Position numbers and translations under genes: made by a program. A stretch of 64,000 nucleotides of DNA from Desulfocapsa sp. (lineage in GTDB: Bacteria; Desulfobacterota; Desulfobulbia; Desulfobulbales; Desulfocapsaceae), in assembly GCA_013792135.1 (NCBI GenBank), contig VMSP01000110.1:1-64000 (forward strand), written 5' to 3'. Under the pieces are notes generated by a model that was not told where the DNA came from, made no database searches, and worked only from the letters and a program-made list of their open reading frames with translations. The first letter of the stretch is position 1; each line of letters begins with the position of its first letter. Positions 45,941-53,775 of the stretch are shown here, piece by piece.

Positions 45941-47038
45941 CTACTTATCGGTCAAGGTATTGAGAAAGGCGTAAATGTCGTCGAGTTCCTCCGGTATCAG
46001 CCCCATGTCGCCAGTCGCAGTGGTCACGTTCTGATCCACCTCCGGAACCAGCCCTCCCCTGTCATTCATAAAGGAAATCATCTCCTTCAGGGTCGTGAAA
46101 TAACCGTTATGCGAATAGGGCGCCGTCATGGTGATATTTCTCAGGGTTGGTACCTTGAATTTGCCATTTTGGGCTGTATCGCCTACTACAGGCCCAAGTC
46201 CAAAATCCTTACCGTCATACACCGTACCCGGTACGGTCAGCAGCCTGGTATTTACCGGTACACCAACATTGACGTAGCCGTAGTTGGTGAACAGCGGCGC
46301 AGGCTCACTGCCAACGACCTTATCGGTATGGCATGAAGAACAATTTTCATTAAAGATCTTCTGCCCCGCTAGTTCCTGGGCAGTCAAGGCTGCCGTGTCA
46401 AATTTTGAAGTGAACGCAGTGACCTCAGCCGACCTCTCATAGGCCGCTACCATCCTGGCAATCTTTGCATAGGCTGCATCGGCCTTAGCATCAAGATAGC
46501 CATCATCAGTTTCGTCATCCCCAAGAACAGCAAAGAAATCCGGTCCAAAATAACGGACAAAAAGATTCGCATATCGTGACTCGGAAACTCTGATTACTAC
46601 ATCTCCTGGCAGCGCCAGACCCATCTCCACCGGATTTAATGGCGGCCCCTGAGCCTGCTCTGCCAGCGGATCGCCAAGTACTTTTCCTGTTTTACGACCA
46701 TCCCAGAACATGCCACCGAAATATTCACCGTCCACTTGTTGCAGTATCGGGCTGAAACCGCAATAGGCTGAAGTCGGGGCATTCCTGCCACCTTTTGATA
46801 TGCCGTCGTCTCCCAGAGAAACCATTGTATTGTAAGGATCCCGGCTGTTAGTCGGATCTGCAAACCCGGCCGTGCGATGGTGACAGGTAGCGCATGATTG
46901 TGTTCTGTTTAATGAAAGATCTTTATCCATGTAAACGTGTCGGCCCATCTGCTCTTCTGGCGTAAGCTGAATAGCAGAAGCTGATCCCGCTCCAAAAGCC
47001 AGAGTAAAAAGTGCTGTGTAAAGCATTGTTCTTTTCAT
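45941..47038 (-). CDS. Di-haem cytochrome c peroxidase family protein
   Basis: A 365-residue exported protein with a signal peptide (TLAFGAGSASA, cleaved near residue 22) and two c-haem sites, CATCHH near residue 49 and CSSCHT near residue 236, in the CcpA/MauG order. The first precedes TAGFADP, and LGDDGISKGGRNAPT and TLRNITMTAPYSHNG are family segments. It would reduce peroxide in the periplasm or act as a related di-haem oxidase. GGAGGG precedes the ATG at 47038. Confidence 0.92.
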   Translation of the reverse strand: MKRTMLYTALFTLAFGAGSASAIQLTPEEQMGRHVYMDKDLSLNRTQSCATCHHRTAGFADPTNSRDPYNTMVSLGDDGISKGGRNAPTSAYCGFSPILQQVDGEYFGGMFWDGRKTGKVLGDPLAEQAQGPPLNPVEMGLALPGDVVIRVSESRYANLFVRYFGPDFFAVLGDDETDDGYLDAKADAAYAKIARMVAAYERSAEVTAFTSKFDTAALTAQELAGQKIFNENCSSCHTDKVVGSEPAPLFTNYGYVNVGVPVNTRLLTVPGTVYDGKDFGLGPVVGDTAQNGKFKVPTLRNITMTAPYSHNGYFTTLKEMISFMNDRGGLVPEVDQNVTTATGDMGLIPEELDDIYAFLNTLTDK

Positions 47039-47499
47039 TTTCCCTCCTGTTGAAAGTTGTTATGGAAACAATTCCCTTTGCCTGGTCATATTCAATATTG
47101 GTAAGGGGTTAGAAATAATGTTTTTGGAAACTTTTATGTCATGCAGGCAACGTTTGCTGGAGCATTTTCGACACAATGCCTGTTATCAGAACCTGTTGCA
47201 ATCAACAATGTAATGCCGATCATTCATTTCGAGGCTGTTAAAAGCCCTTTTGCCTTCGTCATCTTCAGGCTCCAGGCATGGAAAGTAAAAGGGAGAAAAA
47301 AGTGAGTGAGCTTGTGAACACCCGCAGGGCGACAGATATCTCTCTGCCGCCCTGCGAATCCCCTGAAGCACTGCAGGGACTCTATTCAAAAATAGCGAGC
47401 TGTTAGTTGTCTCACCCATCTCCTTGAGCTGTAACACGCCCCCTTTTCACGCCGAAGAGAGTGAGCGTTTTCCCCATAGGAAGTTCTCCTCTTTCATCA
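47039..47499. other. 461-bp gap with a palindrome
   Basis: No supported gene. A 9-bp inverted repeat, cgcagggcg (47323-47331) and cgccctgcg (47348-47356), is the only structure. An 83-codon minus frame (47186-47437) lacks a ribosome site and resembles nothing known. Confidence 0.4.
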
Positions 47500-47955
47500 T
47501 TATGGTTGAGGAGAAGAAGGAATACAGTCGCCATTGTCGTCAATCGTTCCTGCGCAGAGCAGCTTATTAACGGTGATAACTACCGGTCTTCCCCAGTCGT
47601 TCCATTTATTTTTAGCGGAACTTTTAACACTGACGCTTTCTGCTGTGACTTCATCAGGGAAGGTAATGGTGACTGTCACGTCATCTTCGACGTCAGCCTC
47701 ATCGCCAAGCAAGGACAAGTCAGCGAGCAACCCGTCATCAATAAGATCTTCTGCTGCACTGACTGAATCGGTTGTGATTGTTGTTGTTCCCATATCGTCG
47801 TCAAAAAACAGGTCTGCATGGGGGGTGTCGGACACCAACTCATCAATCATGGCGTAGATCTCCGGATCCACGATATCTTCAGCGGGATGGTGGGCAAAGG
47901 CAGGGCTGGCGGTCAGGGTGAGACACAGGCTAGAGATGATTATACTCTTTTTCGT
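47500..47955 (-). CDS. Small exported protein with apparent ACG start codon
   Basis: In the frame of an acidic C-terminal domain, the reading extends upstream to an ACG at 47955 that lies 6 nt after AGGAGG. With ACG read as Met, the N-terminus is MKKSIIISSLCLTLTASPAF, then AHHPAED, a textbook signal peptide. The GTG at 47871 would begin after the signal and has no ribosome site. The mature part (about 130 residues) is acidic, with two Cys near the end (LLCAGT, GDCIPS). Function unknown; it may bind a metal or lie in the envelope. Confidence 0.6.
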   Translation of the reverse strand, partial: TKKSIIISSLCLTLTASPAFAHHPAEDIVDPEIYAMIDELVSDTPHADLFFDDDMGTTTITTDSVSAAEDLIDDGLLADLSLLGDEADVEDDVTVTITFPDEVTAESVSVKSSAKNKWNDWGRPVVITVNKLLCAGTIDDNGDCIPSSPQP

Positions 47956-47971
47956 GGCAAACCTCCTTTTT

Positions 47972-48006
47972 GTAAATAAAAGCCCACTTCGTCAGCTTTT
48001 ATTTAC
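47972..48006. promoter_or_regulatory. Hairpin in the leader of the ACG-start gene
   Basis: A perfect 12-bp stem, gtaaataaaagc (47972-47983) with gcttttatttac (47995-48006), has an 11-nt loop and ends 5 nt before the AGGAGG of the gene at 47955. It could control translation, or be the terminator of the PilZ gene. Confidence 0.5.
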
Positions 48007-48191
48007 CTACCATTGTGGGCAGTAAAGAAAGTGTGAATGATCAAAACAATGCTCAATCATGAATCGTACTTCGACAGGAGGCTGCCTATGATAGGATTGA
48101 TATCTCTATCTTGCTCCATATCATGATTGTGCTGTTCTGGTTCGCTTTCGTTTTTCGTATTGTTGGATGTGGACATCGCTGAATTTTACTC

Positions 48192-48743
48192 TCAAGTACT
48201 GTATCTGTTTTCATCACCTTCCATTCCGCGAGTGAACGTCGTATTCTTTGAGATCAATGCGGCAAGGAAAAGAGCTATGCTATAAGGATCTTGTTCTTTA
48301 TGATTGTTTCTTCTTTTGAATATCGGTCTTGCTTCATAAGCAGGCGAATTGTTATGTTTTCTGTCCATTGTCAGCATGCTGTTTTCCGCTTCGTCGTCAG
48401 ATAAACTGTCATTTGCTAATGAGGTAGCAAGGGTTGCTGCTAGAAATTTCTTCCAGTTGAGTGTCGGATTAACAATTTTAAAGCCTATCATCTGATACAT
48501 CTCTTTTTTAGTTTCCGATTTCCATTTGGCTTGTAACATTAGTTTGAAATCCTGGAGAGGGCCGTGCACGATGCCGAAAAATTTTTGGGAATGCTCATCA
48601 TAATGTGACGGAATTTGAGATACTAGAATCCCGGTTGCTGAAACATCTTCAACAACGCCAATACAAGCTGATTTCCCATTCCACATACTGGATATCAGCC
48701 CCATGGTGCCATGTCGTTTGCAGGCCCTACGATTCGTATGCAT
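48192..48743 (-). CDS. PilZ-domain-like protein
   Basis: A 183-residue cytoplasmic protein; ATG 48743 has AAGGAG 7 nt before it. The N-terminal 100 residues resemble a PilZ c-di-GMP-binding domain: a basic RRACKRH followed about 25 residues on by EDVSATGI, the equivalents of RxxxR and D/NxSxxG. The C-terminal 80 residues (LAATLATSLANDSLSD and beyond) are unrecognised. It stands alone between two exported-protein genes. Confidence 0.6.
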   Translation of the reverse strand: MHTNRRACKRHGTMGLISSMWNGKSACIGVVEDVSATGILVSQIPSHYDEHSQKFFGIVHGPLQDFKLMLQAKWKSETKKEMYQMIGFKIVNPTLNWKKFLAATLATSLANDSLSDDEAENSMLTMDRKHNNSPAYEARPIFKRRNNHKEQDPYSIALFLAALISKNTTFTRGMEGDENRYST

Positions 48744-48884
48744 GTTATTCTCCTTGCTTATTCTACTGTCAATCATGTAGTCGAAACTGGAAAAGTCTAT
48801 TTCACTTTTTCTGCCTGTGTTCAGCTTATTGCTACATGAGAAACATCTATTACAGAAAATGAATCCTATACCAGTTTGGTCCGC

Positions 48885-49841
48885 TTAACGGCCTCCGGAG
48901 CCACCAGAACCACCACTTGATCCGCCGCTGGAACCACCACTTGATCCGCCGCTGGAACCACCACTTGATCCGCCGCTGGAACCACCACTTGATCCGCCGC
49001 TGGAACCACCACTTGATCCGCCGCTGGAACCACCAGAATTACTGGAACTATCAGATTTGGAGCCAGTGCCCATAGCTCCACTGGCAAGTGATTGGCTACC
49101 GAGCTCTGATGCAGCGGCGCCCTTATTTATATCAGCAGAAAACCCTCTGGCAACATCTTCAGCTGATCCATACCTGGCCTGCTCGATAAAAGAATTCTGT
49201 AGGGTGTGCATTTCACGGGCCTGATAAGAATTCTGGAGAGCATTGACAAGAACCGTAGAAGCAGTTGTGGAGTCAACACCCATACGTGCCATGATACGGG
49301 CCGTAACCATGGTTTGAACCATGAGTTTATTGGTTTCTTCCTGCTTTGTTATTGTCCTGGCTTGCAGTTGAGTCATTATTTGAGCACAATCCTGTTCCTT
49401 CAGGCCAGCTGTATAGGCATCGGCTATAATTTGTCCCAACTGCTTGGCTTGTTGTTTGTCCTTGGTAAGCGTACTTGCCTGCTGGTAAGCGTGCTCATAT
49501 CTGCTTTGTACCCGCTTCACCGCCTGAACAATATTGTCTTCGTTCGCCTTTTTAGCGATCCCTTCATACACCTTATGCATCAAGGGGTCGGTAGGTAGGC
49601 CATGCTGTTTTGCATCCTGGATCATACTACGGACGCGTATAGTGTTTTCATGTCTGAATTGGTATTGTTGCATGGCCTGGAGCATGGCAGGTGTACCATC
49701 AGGGTCGACCTGGACTTGGTAGTGTATTGTTGCCTGCTCCCGGGGCTGGAGTTGAGTACTTTCGTCGTTCGTTAAGTCAGCTGCAACAGCAGGAGATGAT
49801 ACCAGCAGAATACACGCTGTAAGAGCAGTCATTTTTTTCAT
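48885..49841 (-). CDS. Exported Ser/Gly-repeat protein
   Basis: A 318-residue protein with a signal peptide (LTACILLVSSPAVAA, cut near residue 21), an alpha-helical body (about 40-245, many Gln, with repeats such as QARTITKQEE) and a C-terminal SGGS-type tail of about 55 residues. The tail is encoded by identical 24-bp units. It follows the CBM48 lipoprotein by 58 bp on the same strand and is probably the last gene of the sigma-factor operon, so it may be the envelope component that the operon controls. Confidence 0.7.
   Translation of the reverse strand: MKKMTALTACILLVSSPAVAADLTNDESTQLQPREQATIHYQVQVDPDGTPAMLQAMQQYQFRHENTIRVRSMIQDAKQHGLPTDPLMHKVYEGIAKKANEDNIVQAVKRVQSRYEHAYQQASTLTKDKQQAKQLGQIIADAYTAGLKEQDCAQIMTQLQARTITKQEETNKLMVQTMVTARIMARMGVDSTTASTVLVNALQNSYQAREMHTLQNSFIEQARYGSAEDVARGFSADINKGAAASELGSQSLASGAMGTGSKSDSSSNSGGSSGGSSGGSSGGSSGGSSGGSSGGSSGGSSGGSSGGSSGGSGGSGGR
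48907..49026. repeat. Five identical 24-bp tandem repeats
   Basis: Five perfect copies of a 24-bp unit (gaaccaccacttgatccgcc plus gctg) encode the Ser/Gly tail of the exported protein. Perfect identity implies recent expansion or continuing homogenisation, and the copy number may vary between strains. Confidence 0.95.
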
Positions 49842-49899
49842 TATGAATTCTCCTTTATCGTTGAATAATTAATTATTCAACGCAGGGCTAAGCAAATGG

Positions 49900-50244
49900 T
49901 TACAAGGCAGAGACATAAAAGCAATTTTTTGTCCCGAAATCGTCAAGCACGGTGTTCGGACAATCCGGAATGGTAACTTTTCCATCAATGATATAAAAAT
50001 AGGACAATTCTTTATTTAGAGGAATGGTCACCTGCCATACATCTCCAGATTCTTTGATTGCGGGGTGATAGGTAAAATGATCCGCAGACGAGGCAAGAAA
50101 TACCTCTTTGGCCTTGGTATCATTGTAATAAAAGGACAGAGAATCATCATGGACTTGTACAGAATGTTGCTGAGCGCATCCCAATGTTAAAAGGATAATA
50201 ATCAGCAGGAGACTTTGCAGACTAAGAGAAGGGGTATTGTTCAT
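49900..50244 (-). CDS. Lipoprotein with CBM48-like fold
   Basis: A 114-residue lipoprotein; ATG 50244 has GGAG upstream and overlaps the end of the anti-sigma-like gene by 23 bp. The lipobox is LTLGC near residue 18. The rest (KEVFLASSADHFTYHP, YFYIIDGKVTIPD) follows the pattern of the AMPK-type glycogen-binding/CBM48 domain seen in the preceding gene, ending with a Cys-containing FGTKNCF. It is likely an outer-membrane-anchored carbohydrate-binding partner. Confidence 0.7.
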   Translation of the reverse strand: MNNTPSLSLQSLLLIIILLTLGCAQQHSVQVHDDSLSFYYNDTKAKEVFLASSADHFTYHPAIKESGDVWQVTIPLNKELSYFYIIDGKVTIPDCPNTVLDDFGTKNCFYVSAL

Positions 50245-50815
50245 TTTCGGTCTCCACTTTGAGAATAGAATTTGTTGAGCCGAAATCGTCAGCTTCCTGA
50301 GTGGCAACAGTTGGATCTGGAAGGGGTTTTGAGCCATCGATAATAAAGGTATAGTGATGTTCTCCTGCGGGAAGTTTCAATGATATCTCCCAGTAGCCGT
50401 TTGTGCCGGAGGGAACGAGAGGGACGTTCTTCCAGTTTGTGAAGCTGCCGCTAATCTCGACCCGTTGGGCTTTTTGGTTATGGATAACGAACCTGTGCAG
50501 AACGGCAGTTGGCTCTGTTGCTGGTTTTATTTGGGTGAAATCCTGTCTGGCCATAAAGGAAAGCAGGAGCAACAGACAGGCTGCAACGGCCCAGCCCAGT
50601 GAGCGGTTAAAAATAGGTAGGATTCTGGCGCGGGTGGTTTTCAGTTCAACAGCCGGGGCTGTTTTGTTGAGTGAGGCACTCAATAGTTTCTCCTGCTCGA
50701 GCAAATCAACAGCATCGTTTTTATATGGTTTGTTGTCATAGACGTGTTCGACAAAGAGTATTTTCTCGTCTATGGAGAGCTCGTTATCAATATACATGCT
50801 GATTAAATGATCCAT
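50222..50815 (-). CDS. Anti-sigma-like membrane protein with CBM48 (AMPK-type) domain
   Basis: A 197-residue protein. The N-terminal 75 residues have the short helical look of an anti-sigma domain (ISMYIDNELSIDEK) but lack the zinc-binding HxxxCxxC. One helix (about 76-95, SLGWAVAACLLLLLSFMA) leads to a C-terminal AMPK-type carbohydrate-binding module (EISGSFTNWKNVPL, LPAGEHHYTFIIDG). With the N-terminus inside, the module faces the periplasm. Its start overlaps the sigma-factor stop, which supports a sigma/anti-sigma pair. Confidence 0.75.
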   Translation of the reverse strand: MDHLISMYIDNELSIDEKILFVEHVYDNKPYKNDAVDLLEQEKLLSASLNKTAPAVELKTTRARILPIFNRSLGWAVAACLLLLLSFMARQDFTQIKPATEPTAVLHRFVIHNQKAQRVEISGSFTNWKNVPLVPSGTNGYWEISLKLPAGEHHYTFIIDGSKPLPDPTVATQEADDFGSTNSILKVETENEQYPFS

Positions 50816-51294
50816 TATTCCACCTCGTTTTTCATCATTTGACGTAACTTGGCTCTCGATCGATGAACCCTTACCTTGATGTTTTCTATACTTAATCCGA
50901 ACGTTGCAGCTATTTCTTTATAAGCAACTCCGCCAACGGCAAGAGTTAAAATATCTCTGTCCAGTTCTGGGAGCCTGCCCATTGTCGTGTGAATTCTGTC
51001 AGTTGTTTCCTGGGTGATGAGAGAGCTCTCCTGGTCGGCAGCAATCTGTGAAATAATATCTTCTGATACAGGGAATTTTTTCTGCTGTCGCCAATGATCA
51101 ACAAGTGCATTCCGGGCAATAGTAAATAGAAGTCCCGGGGATAAAACGGCATCATGGCCGTAATGCTGAAAATGACGGGTGAAGCTTTCCTGCATAATAT
51201 CTTTGGACGTCTCATGGTCGCCACTTTTGTATATTAAATAACTGAAGAGCTTATTTTTGTACTCTTCATAGAAATTTTGATATTTTTCAGACAT
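50815..51294 (-). CDS. ECF-type RNA polymerase sigma factor
   Basis: A 159-residue sigma-70-family ECF factor with region 2 (FSYLIYKSGDHETSKDIMQE, FTIARNALVDHWR) and region 4 (LPELDRDILTLAVGGVAYKE, then a helix-turn-helix and IKVRVHRSRAKLRQ). It is first in an operon with the CBM48 anti-sigma-like protein and lipoprotein, and probably directs the Ser/Gly exported protein gene. Its upstream region is made of decayed coding sequence of the gene at 51420. Confidence 0.9.
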   Translation of the reverse strand: MSEKYQNFYEEYKNKLFSYLIYKSGDHETSKDIMQESFTRHFQHYGHDAVLSPGLLFTIARNALVDHWRQQKKFPVSEDIISQIAADQESSLITQETTDRIHTTMGRLPELDRDILTLAVGGVAYKEIAATFGLSIENIKVRVHRSRAKLRQMMKNEVE

Positions 51295-51300
51295 TATAAT

Positions 51301-51977
51301 GGCTCGCTGGGCATATATGTTTATCTGGTTGTACCGTGGCTTGTAGATCCTGTATCGGCTTCAGCCAGGGGTATAAATATCCCTGCATTTCCGGGGTAGA
51401 TACCAGAATTTGCGTGGTATCAGGTCATCGATGATATGAGATTGTCAATAATGGTCTCGTTGTTATTTTTATTCCAAGCCTTTTTGCAGGCTGCATGCAT
51501 AATAAGAAATTTTTTTTCTTCATCTCCCTTCTGCTTTGGTGAGTTTGGGGCTTCAGTCAGGATGTTTAAATTCTTGATATGAAGACTTGAATGTAAAATA
51601 AATTTACGCCCGTTTTTGTTGGTTATGGGTGTATGAATTATATTAATATCGTATCCGGAATTTCTACGTTTACAGAATCTACACCACTCGGGTTTTTCGT
51701 TGTCCATTGATCTTTTTGACAGGCAGCAGCTACAGATATTCTTTTCTTTCATCATGCATTGATGGCATGTCTGTTGTAAGAAAGTACCAAAGTTTTTGGT
51801 GAACCCATTGTTTCCATATACTATTTTGTGCTCTTCGTCATGTATCCAGAGATGAACAGACAGCTCATCTCGTATGATGTCCAATGTCTCGCCATTTATC
51901 CCAAGTAGCCTCAGGCTAGTCAGTGTATCGACATCGGCAACGGGATTAAAATTTTCACATATTTGGTGTGCTTTCAT
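51301..51977 (-). pseudogene. Decaying paralog of the Cys-rich PAS-like protein
   Basis: The reading frame from ATG 51977 encodes 185 residues to a TGA at 51420 and aligns along its length with the gene at 52141-52803 (LTSLRLLGI, LWIHDEEHKIVYGNNGF, GYDINIIHTPIT). After the stop, the same frame continues to about 51301 with segments matching the paralog's C-terminus, but both zinc-site cysteines are changed (GIYPGNAG for GICPDCVRG). The cysteine cluster before the stop (CHQCMMKEKNICSCC, WCRFCKR) is intact, so a shortened protein might still be made. Confidence 0.65.
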
Positions 51978-52140
51978 TGGGCATGCCCCTGATATCGATG
52001 ATATTGTTGTCAGCGGTTGTCTTAAAATCGCTTTACCCGCTTTACCCGACAACTTATATATTATTTCAGTTTCGAGGATTCCTGTTGTCAATTCAGTGAG
52101 TCATGTCTTTTAAATATTCAAGGCTATCATACGTTGTTAT

Positions 52141-52803
52141 CTAGTTGTTGTGATGTCTGCTTGCAGGTCCTGCTTCGTCTTCCATCCAGGGGTATAATCC
52201 CCTTACGCAGTCGGGGCAGATGCCATGACTTATGCGGTTATGGAAAACATTGAGGATATGCGTATCGATAGTGACCCAGTTATTATTCTCATCCCTCGCC
52301 CTTTTACAGGCTGCGCACATAATAAGAAATTGTTGTTCTTCGTTCGTATTCTGCTTCTCCGGGTAAAGGTTGTCAGCTAGAATACTTAGGTCTGTGATAT
52401 GACGGCTTGAGTGAAAAATAAATTTTTCCCCGTTTTGGTGAGTTATGGGTTTGTGAATGATATTAATATCGTAGCCTGACTTCCCTCGTTTACAGAGATT
52501 GCACCGCTCGGGTGTTTTGTTTCCCTGGAATTTTTCAGACGGGCAGCAGCTACAGGGACTTTCTTCTCCCATAAGACATTGGTGGCATGGCTGTTGTAAG
52601 CAAGTAGGGAAATTTTCTATAAATGCACGGTTTCCGTATACAATTTTTTGCCTGTCGTCATGTATCCAGAGATAAACCGGGAGTTCATTCAGCATGGTGT
52701 TATACGATGCGCTTTTTATTCCAAGCAATCTTAGCGTGGTCAGTGTCTCAACGGTAGTAACTTTGTCGAATTCCTCGCAGCGCTGGATTTGGTTTGGTTT
52801 CAT
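52141..52803 (-). CDS. Cys-rich PAS-like regulator with C-terminal zinc motif
   Basis: A 220-residue cytoplasmic protein. The PAS-like core (LWIHDDRQKIVYGNRAF) is followed by eight cysteines in CHQCLMGEESPCSCC and RCNLCKR, a likely zinc or [Fe-S] site. The C-terminal CAACKRARDENNNW and SHGICPDCVRGLYPW match a tail common in Deltaproteobacterial PAS and receiver proteins. The ATG at 52803 starts the family motif. It could be a redox or metal sensor; no output domain is visible. Confidence 0.6.
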   Translation of the reverse strand: MKPNQIQRCEEFDKVTTVETLTTLRLLGIKSASYNTMLNELPVYLWIHDDRQKIVYGNRAFIENFPTCLQQPCHQCLMGEESPCSCCPSEKFQGNKTPERCNLCKRGKSGYDINIIHKPITHQNGEKFIFHSSRHITDLSILADNLYPEKQNTNEEQQFLIMCAACKRARDENNNWVTIDTHILNVFHNRISHGICPDCVRGLYPWMEDEAGPASRHHNN

Positions 52804-53189
52804 CAGCGTAACCTTAATATCGATGATCTTTCATTGGTGCGGTACTAATGTTGTTTTATAAGATCACTTATTCCATCTAAAGTAGAAACGATTGACGCTG
52901 CAAAAGGTTACAATGTTTTTGAAAAACAATTAGGACCATTCTAAAGTTTTTCCATGTCATATTTATTGTCTTTATTACCCCTCATATTCTGGAATATTTT
53001 CCCCTCTTGTCCACTATCACCACTGGTATTTAAAATTAATACGAAGAAAAACAGTATAAAACTGGATCTGTGGTTTCTGATTTCAGATGGAATAGAAGAA
53101 GCCGCCGCTCGGATTGGCGGTGACACTTGCCCCTCCTGACATGATCAGGTTTTGCTCTGAGAAAGTGCTTTCGAGGTCGGTAAGGGGCG
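52804..53189. other. AT-rich intergenic stretch
   Basis: No supported gene. Two short opposite open frames (52941-53126 and 52954-53139) lack ribosome sites. A minus-strand piece reading SGGASVTANPSGGFFYSI then stop (about 53085-53141) could be the tail of a lost protein. The motif ctctgagaaagtgctttt is shared, nearly, with 55805-55822. Confidence 0.35.
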
Positions 53190-53340
53190 CCAGTCTCTTG
53201 TCGCCTTTGGTGGTCTTGCTATGTAGGTCATTTCCAAGTTTGAGGTGGAAGTTATGCCGGTGACCGTTGCCGTGGACAGCAGGGCAGGGGTTATAGGTCT
53301 GTACATAAAGAGCGGGCCGCTGGCAACAGAAGATAAGGGG
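53190..53340 (+). pseudogene. Degenerate 3' fragment of the fumarase gene
   Basis: Positions 53237-53340 align with the fumarase 3' end at 45649-45750, starting with about 46 nearly identical bases (agtttgaggtggaag, atgccggtgaccgttgccg) and then small insertions and a frameshift. Weaker similarity extends left to about 53190. The high identity points to a duplicate of this very gene or of a close homologue. Confidence 0.75.
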
Positions 53341-53431
53341 GGTATAGAAGCGTAGTGGCTCAGGGTTGATGAGACAGGTACGACTGAAACATCAGCAACT
53401 GTCAGGTCAGGTCTGAACGTGTTCAATGAAT

Positions 53432-53571
53432 GGGAACGTTGAAAAATGGTTTTGTCGTTTACTCTCTGCGTTGTTTTTAAAATTCTATCATCGGGAGATT
53501 AACGGTCTGCTCGTGATAAATTTTTTCGTATGCCTTGAGCGTAAACGACAAAACCATTTTTCAACGTTCCC
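53432..53571. mobile_element. 140-bp MITE-like element with perfect 31-bp inverted repeats
   Basis: The left arm (53432-53462) and right arm (53541-53571) are perfect 31-bp reverse complements, gggaacgttgaaaaatggtt onward. The 78-bp interior has no open frame of note. This looks like a non-autonomous transposon derivative. No clear target-site duplication was found in the flanks. Confidence 0.7.
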
Positions 53572-53576
53572 TGATA

Positions 53577-53730
53577 TTATCGTCCGAGGATTTCATCAAC
53601 CTCTTTCTGGGTCAGTAATTGCGCCTCATAGTTGCCATAGCCGATGATTCCCTTGTTACTTGGACACATAATGCTCGCATTGACCCCAGAATTTCGGACC
53701 GTCTCAGTAATCTGGTACCCCTGGCCGTTC
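53577..53730 (-). pseudogene. Orphan C-terminal coding remnant
   Basis: A minus-strand frame reads GYQITETVRNSGVNASIMC, then PSNKGIIGYGNYEAQ and LLTQKEVDEILGR with a TAA at 53577. It opens after a stop at about 53750 and has no start codon. It is clearly protein-like, but I cannot assign a family. It lies between the MITE-like element and the poly-Gly gene. Confidence 0.4.
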
Positions 53731-53775
53731 CTGAGGTGGAGCGGCCAAGGGGGTTACGCACGGGTTGGAATGCGG

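Noticed and set aside
47186-47437. 83-codon minus-strand open frame
   Set aside because: No ribosome site, no recognisable domain, and it crosses the palindrome in the gap.
48907-49026. CRISPR-like array
   Set aside because: The 24-bp units are contiguous without spacers and encode an in-frame Ser/Gly tail.
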